DNA of 64,000 bases, taken from the NCBI RefSeq assembly GCF_014621695.1, contig NZ_CP061281.1, forward strand, positions 806,001-870,000. The letters are read 5' to 3'. The position numbers and the translations under genes are program-made. The stretch is from Streptomyces xanthii (GTDB lineage: Bacteria; Actinomycetota; Actinomycetes; Streptomycetales; Streptomycetaceae). Numbering within the stretch: the first letter of the stretch is position 1; each line of letters starts with the position of its first letter. Of the stretch, positions 15,557-23,556 are shown piece by piece. The notes beneath the pieces were generated by a model. It worked only from the letters and a program-made list of their open reading frames with translations. It ran no database searches and was not told the origin of the DNA.

Positions 15557-16360
15557 TCAGCTCAGCACCAGCAGCACCGCCAGGGCGACGAGGAGGGAGT
15601 CGATCCGGTCGAGGATGCCGCCGGAGCCGGCCAGCCACCGGCCGGCGTCCTTGGCGCGCGCGCCCCGCTTGACCATCGACTCCAGCAGGTCCCCGAGGGG
15701 GCCGCCGACCGCGACGGCCACCGCCGTCTGCCACGTCAGGCAGGACAGCACGGCCAGCGTGAGCAGACCGGCCGCGGCCCCGGCCAGCGTGCCGCTCCAC
15801 CGTTTGGCGGGCGACAGCGGGGAGAGCCGGGGTCCGCCGAAGCGGGGGCCCGCCGCATAGGCGACGATGTCGGCGATCGACACCGCCACGAACAGGACGA
15901 GGCCGACGGCGCCCGAGGACACGAGCCCGGCCAGGACCCCCAGCCACACGAGCCCCAGCAGACCCGCTCCCAGGCGGCGCAGCCCGTGCTCCGCGTCACC
16001 CGAGAACAGCGGCACCCCGGCGATCGCCAAGGCCCCGGCGGCCGCCACGCGGATCACCTCCCCGGGGGCCAGCCAGGCGGTGACCACAAGGGCGACGAGC
16101 GCCGCGCCCAATACCGCCCGGTCGATCGGGCCGAGCCGCAGCAGCCCGCCGAACTCCGCCACCGCGATCACGCCCACCACGGACGCGAGCACCGCGATCC
16201 CCGGCGGGCCGAGCCAGAACGCGGCGGTCACCAGGGGCACTCCGAGCGCCCACACGCACCAGCGGACCATCAGTTCGCGGCGCCGGGTCGCCGCCACCGC
16301 GACGCCTCCGGCCGCCAGGGCCCCGCCGAGATAGGGCACGAGACCGGCGACCGTCGTCAC
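15557..16360 (-). CDS. CdsA-like phosphatidate cytidylyltransferase
   Basis: A 267-residue polytopic membrane protein with about eight hydrophobic spans. The C-terminal CDP-diglyceride synthetase signature is present as KRxxxxKDxxxxLAGSGGxxDR, but AGSGG replaces the usual PGHGG. The family makes CDP-diacylglycerol from CTP and phosphatidic acid at the membrane. The GTG start overlaps the stop of the upstream fusion gene as GTGA, so translation is coupled. Most streptomycetes also carry a housekeeping cdsA; this copy, tied to an unusual fusion enzyme, may serve a special lipid. That link is inference. Confidence 0.82.
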   Translation of the reverse strand: MTTVAGLVPYLGGALAAGGVAVAATRRRELMVRWCVWALGVPLVTAAFWLGPPGIAVLASVVGVIAVAEFGGLLRLGPIDRAVLGAALVALVVTAWLAPGEVIRVAAAGALAIAGVPLFSGDAEHGLRRLGAGLLGLVWLGVLAGLVSSGAVGLVLFVAVSIADIVAYAAGPRFGGPRLSPLSPAKRWSGTLAGAAAGLLTLAVLSCLTWQTAVAVAVGGPLGDLLESMVKRGARAKDAGRWLAGSGGILDRIDSLLVALAVLLVLS

Positions 16361-18120
16361 CGGGAGACCGTCCCCGACGCGCCCGACACCACGACGGCCG
16401 GTGCGCGCAGCGCGTCCAGGGCGCTGCGGCAGGCCGCCACGATCCGCGCGTTCTCCGCGGTGTCGCGGACGGCGATCCGGACGGTCCGCCCCTCGTACGC
16501 CGGGGACATCGGCGACAGGTCGCGCAGGAACACGTCGTGCCGCCGGCACTCCCGCACCAGCTGCGCCGCGCTCGGCCCGTGAGGCGGCAGGGTCACCGTG
16601 AGGAAGTTCGCCACCCCCTCGTCGACCGCGGAGAAGCCGTCCAACTCACCAAGGTCGTGCGCCAGTTGGCGGCGCAACTCGTGGGTGCGGGCCCAGCGCT
16701 CCGCGTAGTGGCCGGGGTCGCGCAGGGCCGTCACCGCGGCCAGCTGGGCCGGCAGGCTCACGGGCCACGGCGGCGTCCAGCGGCGCAGCTCGCCGGCGGT
16801 CTCCGGACAGGCGACCAGATAGGCGGCTCGCATCCCCGACAGGGCGTACATCTTCGACAGCGAGGTGCAGACGACGACCCGGGCGTCGGCCGAGGCCAGT
16901 CCGGCCAGCGAGTCCGCCGGATCGACGTAGCCCAGGTAGGCCTCGTCGATCCACCAGCGGGTCCGGTCGGGCGAGGCCTCGATCACCGCGCGCAATGCGT
17001 CGGCCGGGGCGTGGCGGCCGGTCGGGTTGTTCGGGTTGACGACGACCACGAGGTCGTACCGTCCGTCGCGGGTCGCGGCGGCGAGCCGGGCCGGGTCGAC
17101 CAGCCAGCCGTCCTCCCGGCGCAGCTGGAGCCGGTCGACCTGGCAGCCGATCACCCGCTCGGTGACATGGGCGTACTCCCCGTAGCCCGGGTCGAGGAGG
17201 AGCACCCGGCTCGCCGGGGTCAGCCAGCGGCCGAACGCGCGGAAGATCAGATCGGACGAGCCCGCCCCGACGACCAGTGACTCCACCGGCAGCCCGCGGA
17301 CCCGGGCGAGCTCCGCGAGCAGTCCTTCCGCGCCGGTGGGCGGCGAGGTCCGGGCCGACCACCCCGGGTCCTCCGACAGGACGGCGCGGACCGCCGGAGA
17401 GGGCGGGAACCAGGCGTCCAGCACGTCCGCGGCGACCACCTCGTGACGGCGGTTCAGGGTCCGGAAGTCGGTGCCGATCGCCGAGAAGAACGCCCCGCCG
17501 TGCTCGCAGCCGTCCGCACGCGGTGCGAAGGGCATGTCGAGCCGCCAGTCGAGGTCCGTCCGCAGCCGCTCCAGGATCCGGCCGTGGCGCTGCGCGACCG
17601 TCCTCGTCAGCTCGGCCACGGACCCGCTGAGGACCTCGAACGAGACGGCTCCCGAGCGGATGGTGCGTCCCATCGGGCGCAGCCCGGCGGCGAGATACAT
17701 GTCGAGCAGCTCCGTGCGTCCCATCGCCACCACCCGGCGGCCGCCCCGTGCGGCGGCCCAGCGCAGCGCCGCGTACATGAGCAGCGGGGCCGCCGCGGTC
17801 GACCGCCACCTCTGCTCGACGGTCAGCACCCGGATCTCGAACGGTGCCTCATCGGTCAGGACCGGCAGCTCCTCGCGCGTCAGGTACTTGTCGAGGGAGT
17901 AGCGGCCGACCCACGGCGGGGTGAGGCTGACGAAGCCGATCCGTCTCTCGCCGCGCGCGGCCACGAGATAGACGTTGTCACCGTCGAGCCCGTCGCTCAG
18001 TCTTCCCGACGGGTCCACCGGATGCTGACCGAGTTCCTCCGCGTACACGCGGTGGCGCAGCTCGTGGATCCAGTCGAGGTCGCCAGGCGTGGCCGTGCGC
18101 ACCTGCAGGGCGTGTTCCAT
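16357..18120 (-). CDS. fusion: GNAT/N-acyl-amino-acid-synthase-like domain + PLP aminotransferase (HisC/CobD-like)
   Basis: A 587-residue two-domain protein. Residues 1-165 look like a GNAT or FeeM/LuxI-type acyltransferase: LRHRVYAEELGQ at 21-32, acidic GLDGDNVYLVAA at 44-55, FEIRVLTVEQRWRSTAAAP at 94-112. Residues 225-575 are a fold-type I aminotransferase: VVGAGSSDLIFRAF (283-296), NPNNPTGR (362-369), IDEAYLGYVD (391-400), the PLP lysine Lys423 in SLSKMYALSG and Arg548 in VRIAVRD. AGGGGGG precedes the ATG. A perfect 18-base palindrome lies 64 bases upstream. The gene is coupled to the CdsA-like gene by GTGA. Each domain keeps its key residues, so both may be active; the product is unknown. 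Confidence 0.85.
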   Translation of the reverse strand: MEHALQVRTATPGDLDWIHELRHRVYAEELGQHPVDPSGRLSDGLDGDNVYLVAARGERRIGFVSLTPPWVGRYSLDKYLTREELPVLTDEAPFEIRVLTVEQRWRSTAAAPLLMYAALRWAAARGGRRVVAMGRTELLDMYLAAGLRPMGRTIRSGAVSFEVLSGSVAELTRTVAQRHGRILERLRTDLDWRLDMPFAPRADGCEHGGAFFSAIGTDFRTLNRRHEVVAADVLDAWFPPSPAVRAVLSEDPGWSARTSPPTGAEGLLAELARVRGLPVESLVVGAGSSDLIFRAFGRWLTPASRVLLLDPGYGEYAHVTERVIGCQVDRLQLRREDGWLVDPARLAAATRDGRYDLVVVVNPNNPTGRHAPADALRAVIEASPDRTRWWIDEAYLGYVDPADSLAGLASADARVVVCTSLSKMYALSGMRAAYLVACPETAGELRRWTPPWPVSLPAQLAAVTALRDPGHYAERWARTHELRRQLAHDLGELDGFSAVDEGVANFLTVTLPPHGPSAAQLVRECRRHDVFLRDLSPMSPAYEGRTVRIAVRDTAENARIVAACRSALDALRAPAVVVSGASGTVSR

Positions 18121-18183
18121 GTGTGTCCCCCCTGAGACGGTCTTGCTTTCGGCCTCAGCATGGAGGAGTCCGGCGGGCGGCAC

Positions 18184-18201
18184 CTGAGTACGCGTACTCA
18201 G
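18184..18201. promoter_or_regulatory. 18-base perfect palindrome upstream of the fusion gene
   Basis: CTGAGTACGCGTACTCAG is fully self-complementary. It is 64-81 bases upstream of the fusion gene's ATG, at a usual operator distance. The adjacent +-strand membrane-protein gene starts 192 bases away. The cognate regulator is not evident in the window. Confidence 0.55.
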
Positions 18202-18392
18202 CCGGGCGGCACGGGAGTTGGCAGCGGTCCAGGTCAGAGCCGAGTCCGGCGGACGCCGGGTCCGGGTGACGGGCCCGGGCGCCGCCGGTGTCCGCCGCTC
18301 CACGAACGCTCCCGCCGTGCCCGACGGCGTGACATGATCGCGCCCTGATCTGGTCCGGACCGAGCCGGTCCGGGCGCACTGGGAGGGGTTCC

Positions 18393-18704
18393 GTGCATCT
18401 GTTCATCGCCGTCTTCGGCATGCTGGTCGCCGCGCTCATGGCCGCATCCGGCGTGGCCGCCCTCGCACGCGGCTGGGTCCTGCCCCTGAACCGGGGACGG
18501 GTGCTGCGAACTCGCCTCTACGGCGCGGGTCAGCTGGTCGTCGCCGTCGCTCTGTGCTGGCAGATGGCCGTCCTGACGCGCCTCGTTCCCCGGCCCGACA
18601 GCGCGCCGACGCTGGCGGGGAGCGCGCTGCTGCTGATCGGCCTGTTCATGATCATGTTCAGTCAGCGCATCGGCGGAGGACGCTCCCGCTCCGGGGCGGC
18701 GTAG
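18393..18704 (+). CDS. small membrane protein, three spans
   Basis: A 103-residue protein starting at GTG behind GGGAGGGG. Three hydrophobic segments are visible (about residues 2-25, 46-60 and 75-90), with basic loops such as RGRVLRTRLYGAG and a C-terminal RIGGGRSRSGAA. No catalytic motif. It is divergent from the fusion gene and may share its promoter region. A conserved-hypothetical membrane protein; function unknown. Confidence 0.75.
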   Translation: MHLFIAVFGMLVAALMAASGVAALARGWVLPLNRGRVLRTRLYGAGQLVVAVALCWQMAVLTRLVPRPDSAPTLAGSALLLIGLFMIMFSQRIGGGRSRSGAA

Positions 18705-18707
18705 CGG

Positions 18708-18741
18708 GAAGGGCCCGGCCCCGGCGGGGACCGGGCCCTTC
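18708..18741. terminator. bidirectional hairpin terminator
   Basis: Arms GAAGGGCCCGG and CCGGGCCCTTC, with a second inner CCCC/GGGG pairing in the 12-base centre. Lies between the convergent membrane-protein gene and the YeeE/YedE operon. Confidence 0.8.
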
Positions 18742-18778
18742 GGCCGGCCTCACGGTGTGCGGGACCGGCCCGGTCCGC

Positions 18779-19195
18779 TCACAGGCCGCAGGATCCGCGG
18801 TCCAGGTGGAAGTAGCGGGCGTTGGCCCAGCGGCACAGCCGGATGCCGACGACGACGCCGACGACGGTGACCAGCGCGGGCAGGTAGCCCCCGGCGACCT
18901 GGATGATCGGGATGGCCGGGCAGCCGCCGGAGATCGCCCAGCCGGTGCCGAACAGCACGGCTCCGGGGACGACACCCGCGTGGATGCGCCCAGGAGTGCG
19001 CCGGATCCGGAGCAGCGCGAACGCGCACACGATGATGCCGACGGCCCCCGCGAAGGTGAGGAACATCCGCAGGTCCTGGAAGGTGAACATGCGGTTCAGC
19101 TCGGCGTAGTCGCCGAAGCCGATGTGGGAGACGGTGTAGCCGAGCGCCAGCCCCGTGATGATGTTCGCGAGCAGAATCGCGCCGCGGGTACGCAT
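18779..19195 (-). CDS. YeeE/YedE-family transporter, C-terminal half protein
   Basis: A 138-residue membrane protein with four hydrophobic spans. The sequence GWAISGGCPAIPIIQVAGG carries the conserved cysteine of the YeeE/YedE (TsuA-like) sulfur-compound transporter family. Together with the gene just upstream it makes a full two-half transporter. Its ATG overlaps the upstream stop by one base (TGATG), so the halves are translationally coupled. Family members move thiosulfate or related sulfur or selenium species; substrate here is inferred. Confidence 0.82.
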   Translation of the reverse strand: MRTRGAILLANIITGLALGYTVSHIGFGDYAELNRMFTFQDLRMFLTFAGAVGIIVCAFALLRIRRTPGRIHAGVVPGAVLFGTGWAISGGCPAIPIIQVAGGYLPALVTVVGVVVGIRLCRWANARYFHLDRGSCGL

Positions 19196-19836
19196 CAGAC
19201 CACCTTCCACAGGAGGAACGAGACCGCGACGGCGGTGCCGAAGAACACGGCGGTCGCGACCAGGCTGACCGGGCGCAACCGCCCGCAGCCGTTGAGCCCG
19301 TGGCCCGAACTGCAGCCACCCGCAAGGCGCGTTCCGAATCCGACGAGCACGCCTCCCACGAACAGCAGGACGGTCATGGTGACCGGGTTCGCGGTGACGA
19401 CGTCGCGGAATCCGGGGCCCATGTCGAGGCGCAGACGGAACTGCCCGGAGGTGACCGCGGCGATCAGCCCGCCGATGAAGATCGACACCAGCAGGGCGGC
19501 CTGGGTGACGAGCGGGGCCGGGGTGGGGGCCGCGGTGTCGTCGCTCTCGGTCGGCTCGGCGTCCGGTCGGGCCGGCTGCGAGGTCCCGTACGGGGTGGGC
19601 GGCGCGGCCGGGTTGGTCCCGAAGTGCTCGGCCGTCGCCGCGGCGAGTGCCTCGGCGAGCTCCCGCCGGTCGGTGAACTCCTCGTCCATGCGCTCGAGTC
19701 GGCGCTCCCGGCGCCAGTGCAGGACGCGATCCCACGCCGAGGAGACCCCGAACGAACGGTCCGTGGTCAGGGCGTAGTTGACGGTGATCAGAGCGAGCCC
19801 GGCAGCGCCGGCCCACCAGGGCCAGTAGCCGCTCAT
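19195..19836 (-). CDS. YeeE/YedE-family transporter, N-terminal half protein
   Basis: A 213-residue membrane protein. A first span (YWPWWAGAAGLALITVNYAL) is followed by a roughly 80-residue charged, Pro-rich cytoplasmic segment not expected in a minimal transporter half, then three spans. GFGTRLAGGCSSGHGLNG holds the signature cysteine. It starts inside the stop of the upstream gene (ATGA) and couples to the downstream half by TGATG. The two halves likely form one channel-like sulfur-compound carrier. Confidence 0.82.
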   Translation of the reverse strand: MSGYWPWWAGAAGLALITVNYALTTDRSFGVSSAWDRVLHWRRERRLERMDEEFTDRRELAEALAAATAEHFGTNPAAPPTPYGTSQPARPDAEPTESDDTAAPTPAPLVTQAALLVSIFIGGLIAAVTSGQFRLRLDMGPGFRDVVTANPVTMTVLLFVGGVLVGFGTRLAGGCSSGHGLNGCGRLRPVSLVATAVFFGTAVAVSFLLWKVV

Positions 19837-20342
19837 GCGGGGCCTCCCATCCATTCGGCGAGTCGGGCCCACACGCCGCGCTTGGCCCGGGAGCCCTGAC
19901 CGTCCCGACGGGGCGGACGGTCGCGTTCCGAGGTCGACGGCCGGTGGGCCGACGCCGAGATCGTCGGGGACGCGGGGCCGAAGCGGGCCGGCGCCTCCGG
20001 TTCCGCGGTCACGGGTTCCACCGGCCACGCGGGCGCCGGCGGGGACCCGTATGCGCTCACCTGCGGCCGGGGACCGTGCCGCGGCGGACCGCCCTGGCGG
20101 GGTACCCGTGCGGGCCCGGCGGCGCCGCCCCCGTCCGCGCTCTCGTCCATCTCCTCCAGGTGCCGCGCGCGGGCCCCGTTGGGCAGCAGGCTGATCGGTA
20201 CGCGCTCACCGGTGAGGGACACCTGGTAGCGGGCGCAGCCCAGCCATTGGTCCTCGCTGTCGCAGTAGTAGTCGCGCCATCCCTGCAGACTCGCCCGGAG
20301 TAAGGGGAAAAGCGGGCATCCCGCGGCGTGCGAGCAACTCAC
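19833..20342 (-). CDS. cysteine-containing soluble protein of the YeeE/YedE operon
   Basis: A 169-residue protein. Its first 60 residues are compact and carry four cysteines: VSCSHAAGCPLFPLL (Cys3, Cys9) and YYCDSEDQWLGCARYQVSL. The rest is Pro/Arg/Ala-rich and probably disordered. AAGGGAG precedes the GTG. It is first in the three-gene YeeE/YedE operon and overlaps the next gene by ATGA. A role in handing over or sensing a sulfur species via the cysteines is a guess from context; no known family recognised. Confidence 0.65.
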   Translation of the reverse strand: MSCSHAAGCPLFPLLRASLQGWRDYYCDSEDQWLGCARYQVSLTGERVPISLLPNGARARHLEEMDESADGGGAAGPARVPRQGGPPRHGPRPQVSAYGSPPAPAWPVEPVTAEPEAPARFGPASPTISASAHRPSTSERDRPPRRDGQGSRAKRGVWARLAEWMGGPA

Positions 20343-20753
20343 GTTGCTCCCTTCTGACCGGCGCCCACCATCCCCGCTCCATGGGGACGGCTGCCGTTCT
20401 CGGTCTCTTGCCCTGCCACGCCCAAGTCGACGGCGTCGAACGGGCGTTGATGGCCTGTCACGGTGCGGAGCAGTGCGTTCCTGCCTCGACCGGGCGTGAT
20501 GGAACCACTGTTTCGGTATCGCGAGCAAATGCGGGACACGCCCTTGTCTCCTTGACTTCACCGGGTGCGCGATGTCACGCAATATCGGGCCTGCCGCCCC
20601 CATGTCGTGGCCCTTTCCGCACGCAGAAGTAGCCCTGATGTGAAGGTCGTGCACACATGGGCGCCCATTGCGCTGAAACAGTGAATTGGTCTGTGACCAA
20701 ACTGTTGATATTACTGGTCGTTAACGAGAGCGCGAAGCGAGGAGAGAGAAACC
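20343..20753. other. divergent intergenic region, YeeE/YedE operon / CxxC peptide gene
   Basis: A 411-base gap without a convincing ORF. The right third is unusually AT-rich for this genome and holds the inverted repeat at 20686-20700 followed by GATATT, likely the promoter of the CxxC peptide gene. The left part seems to be the leader and promoter zone of the YeeE/YedE operon. Confidence 0.65.
20686..20700. promoter_or_regulatory. inverted repeat TTGGTC-TGT-GACCAA
   Basis: Perfect six-base arms with a three-base centre, 54 bases ahead of the CxxC peptide GTG. The arms resemble half of the GntR/DasR-type TGGTC..GACCA box, but the spacing is three, not two, so identity of the regulator is uncertain. 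Confidence 0.4.
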
Positions 20754-20963
20754 GTGTGCCGACGAGTGGTCTGCCCGTCCTGCCGGAAGGCGACCTACGA
20801 GGGTTGCGGAGGCCACGTGGAGCAGGTGCTCGCCGGTGTGCCGAGCGCGCAGCGGTGCGCGTGCGAGCGGACGAGGCCGGGGGCCGCGCAGGCCCCGCGT
20901 CCGGGTGTGCCGCAGTCGAGCCGGTGGGCCCGGCTCAAGGCGTGGATGAAGAGCACCGCCTAG
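20754..20963 (+). CDS. 69-residue CxxC zinc-ribbon-like peptide
   Basis: The product starts MCRRVVCPSCRKATYEGCGG, with cysteines at 2, 7, 10 and 18 and two more in QRCACERT; such spacing suggests a zinc or Fe-S knuckle. The C-terminal third is Pro-rich and ends with a basic helix (SRWARLKAWMKSTA). GGAGAGAG precedes the GTG. Similar short CxxC peptides are common in Streptomyces; no function is established to my knowledge. Confidence 0.72.
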   Translation: MCRRVVCPSCRKATYEGCGGHVEQVLAGVPSAQRCACERTRPGAAQAPRPGVPQSSRWARLKAWMKSTA

Positions 20964-21000
20964 AACCGGCCCACGCAGGAGCGACTGACCGCGACTGAGG

Positions 21001-21741
21001 TCAGCCGACGCACAGCCCGAGAAGGCAGATCTCCACGGGCGAGTTCGCGGGCTGAGACGCGTCGTCCGTCGTGGGCGCCGGCTGCCGCCCCTCCACCGGG
21101 CCGGACGGCTCGGGAGCCGCGCCACCGGCGGCCGGCCCGGCGCTCCCCGCCTCAGGAGTCTCCGTCGCCGCCGGACGACGGCGGACCGGATCGGTGACCT
21201 CGGACGGCGCGACCGTCGACGCCGCGCGCGGCGCCGCCGATACGGGCTGCTCCCGAGGCTGACCGGACATCGGCGGGCGAGAAGCGGAAACGGCGGGCGC
21301 CGGCTGCCGGGGCCGCCGGGCGGACTCCGACGCCGACGCGACGGGGCTCTTCTCGTGCTCCTGCTTCTGCTCGGCACCTGTCTCCGGCCTCTCCGGAGCG
21401 ATGGCCGCCTGGACCCGGCCGCCGGAGTGCCCGTCCATCGCGGCAATGGTCAGCCCGCCCCCGACAAGCGCGACAGCGCTCGCGACCGCGGCTCGCCGCT
21501 TGTTCCTCCGCCACTGGACCAGCCGGCGACGCCGCGCCGCACGCCCGGGCCGAGCGACCGGCACGTGCTCGGGCTCAGAGGCGGGCGCGGGCGCGGCATG
21601 CGTGACGGCGTCCACGGCCGCCGGCTCCGAGCCGATACGGCTGGCGACGGCGGGCGGCGCGATGTCAGGGGCGTAGGCGCCGCACCCGGGGCACACCAGC
21701 GCACCGTTGAGGTACCGACGGCATGAGGAGCAGTAGTCCAT
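21001..21741 (-). CDS. SCO2400-like zinc-ribbon membrane protein
   Basis: A 246-residue protein. The N terminus MDYCSSCRRYLNGALVCPGC is a CxxC...CxxC zinc ribbon at residues 4-20. A basic stretch (RPGRAARRRRLVQWRRNKRR) leads to one membrane helix (AAVASAVALVGGGLTIAAM), then about 140 Pro/Ala/Ser/Glu-rich residues, presumably outside the cell. The layout matches the Streptomyces SCO2400-like family. The zinc ribbon would be cytoplasmic. A protein-binding role is plausible but unknown. The ATG is chosen so the ribbon begins the protein. Confidence 0.78.
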   Translation of the reverse strand: MDYCSSCRRYLNGALVCPGCGAYAPDIAPPAVASRIGSEPAAVDAVTHAAPAPASEPEHVPVARPGRAARRRRLVQWRRNKRRAAVASAVALVGGGLTIAAMDGHSGGRVQAAIAPERPETGAEQKQEHEKSPVASASESARRPRQPAPAVSASRPPMSGQPREQPVSAAPRAASTVAPSEVTDPVRRRPAATETPEAGSAGPAAGGAAPEPSGPVEGRQPAPTTDDASQPANSPVEICLLGLCVG

Positions 21742-21988
21742 CTCCGCTTTCCGGCCTTCCTGGTTCGCGGGGCCGCCGGTCTGCACGCCACACACCAGTC
21801 GAATTCACATCCCCGTTTCTCTCTCCTTCTGCGTTCTGCGGGCGCGTGAGCGTTACACCGAGAACTGATTCCCGGTGCATCGCGCCGCCCGGTCGACGGA
21901 ATTCGTATGAACCGTGCGGAGAATATGAAGAAAAAGGGGTGACGCCTTCACCGAGAGCTTTTCTCGTGCCCCTTCCCGAGCCATGCGC

Positions 21989-23413
21989 TCAGCCCCGATA
22001 CGCCTCCAGCAGTCGCAGCCAGACCTCGCTGACCGTCGGGTAGGCCGGGACCGCGTGCCACAGGCGGTCGATGGGGACCTCTCCCGCGATCGCGATCGTC
22101 GCGGAGTGGATCAGTTCGCCCACGCCGGGGCCGACGAAGGTGACGCCGAGGAGGATCTCGCGGTCGAGGTCGACGATCATGCGGGCCTTGCCCGTGTAGC
22201 CGTCGGCGTAGAGGCCCGCGCCGGCGACGTTCGCGATGTCCTGGTCGACGGCGCGGACGCGGTGGCCCGCCGCCTCCGCCTCGGCGAGGGTGAGGCCCGC
22301 GCTCGCCGCCTCGGGGTCGGTGAAGACGACCTGCGGGACGGCGGCATGGTCGGCGGTGGCGCTGTGCGCGCCCCAGCGGTCGGTCTCCAGGAGCGGGACG
22401 CCCTGGGCGCGGGCGGTGATCGCGGCGCCGGCGATGCGGGCCTGGTACTTGCCCTGGTGGGTGAGGAGCGCGCGGTGGTTGGAGTCGCCGACCGCGTACA
22501 GCCAGTCGTGGCCCTCGACACGGAGCGAGTCGTCGACGGGCAGCCAGGAACCCGGTTCGAGTCCGACGGTCTCCAGGCCGATGTCGTCCGTGCGCGGTGC
22601 GCGGCCGGTCGCGAAGAGGATCTCCTCGGCCTCGACGGCCGAGCCGTCGTCGAGCGTGGCCGTGACGATGCCGCCCGAGCGTTCGACGGCCTTCACGGAG
22701 ACGCCCGTACGGATGTCAGCGCCCGCCTCGCGCAGCGCGTCCGCGACCAGTTCGCCCGCGAACGGCTCCATGCGGCCCAGCAGTCCGTCGCCGCGCACCA
22801 GCACCGTGACCCGCGAGCCTAGCGCCTGCCAGGCCGTGGCCATCTCGGTGGCCACGACGCCGCCGCCGACCACGATCAGCCGGTCCGGGACCGTGCCGGA
22901 GCTGGTCGCGTCGCGGCTGGTCCACGGCTTGACCTCGGCGAGGCCCGGCACGTCGGGGAGGGCGGCGCGCGTGCCGGTGCAGACCGTCACGGCGTGCCGT
23001 GCGGTGAGCGTGGTGACCGTGCCGTCGTCGGCGGTGACGGTGACCGTGCGGGGTCCGGCGAGGCGGCCGTGGCCTCGGTACAGGTCGGCGCCGATGGACT
23101 CCACCCAGCGGACCTGGCCGTCGTCCTTCCAGTGGGAGGTGTAGGAGTCCCGGTGGTCCAGGACGGCCTGGGCGTCGAGGGGGCCCTGCACGGCCTGGCG
23201 CAGGCCGGGCACGCGGCGGGCGTCGGCGCGGGCGATGACCGGGCGCAGCAGCGCCTTGCTGGGCATGCACGCCCAGTACGAGCACTCGCCGCCGACCAGT
23301 TCGCTCTCCACGACCGCCACGCTCAGGCCCCCGGCCCGCGCCCGGTCGGCGACGTTCTCCCCGACCGGTCCGGCTCCCAGTACTACAACGTCGTACGCGA
23401 TGGCTTCCGTCAT
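21989..23413 (-). CDS. FAD-dependent pyridine nucleotide-disulfide oxidoreductase
   Basis: A 474-residue class I disulfide oxidoreductase. FAD site VVVLGAGPVGENVADRA (9-25), redox-active Cys44-x4-Cys49 in GGECSYWACMPSK, NAD(P) site VVGGGVVATEMATAW, and second FAD stretch WLYAVGDSN. The C-terminal active-site region reads AYPTVSE, where dihydrolipoamide dehydrogenase has AHPTLSE, so the usual base histidine is tyrosine. Such enzymes reduce a disulfide, a quinone or a metal ion. It is divergent from the thioredoxin gene (143 bases between), hinting at a thiol-redox role. Confidence 0.88.
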   Translation of the reverse strand: MTEAIAYDVVVLGAGPVGENVADRARAGGLSVAVVESELVGGECSYWACMPSKALLRPVIARADARRVPGLRQAVQGPLDAQAVLDHRDSYTSHWKDDGQVRWVESIGADLYRGHGRLAGPRTVTVTADDGTVTTLTARHAVTVCTGTRAALPDVPGLAEVKPWTSRDATSSGTVPDRLIVVGGGVVATEMATAWQALGSRVTVLVRGDGLLGRMEPFAGELVADALREAGADIRTGVSVKAVERSGGIVTATLDDGSAVEAEEILFATGRAPRTDDIGLETVGLEPGSWLPVDDSLRVEGHDWLYAVGDSNHRALLTHQGKYQARIAGAAITARAQGVPLLETDRWGAHSATADHAAVPQVVFTDPEAASAGLTLAEAEAAGHRVRAVDQDIANVAGAGLYADGYTGKARMIVDLDREILLGVTFVGPGVGELIHSATIAIAGEVPIDRLWHAVPAYPTVSEVWLRLLEAYRG

Positions 23414-23556
23414 GGTGCCCAGTCTGGTGGCAGGTGTGCACGCGGGCCACATGGGTACGAGCGCGGAATACGTCCGCGACGCGGACCGTTGTGCACAGCG
23501 GCATTGCCCCCACGGCTTCGCCCCCCCGAACCAGGAAGCAGGAAGAGGGAAACACC

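Noticed and set aside
20381..20632. 83-residue ORF in the 411-base gap
   Set aside because: No ribosome site, rare codon choices for this genome, and it lies in a promoter-like region.
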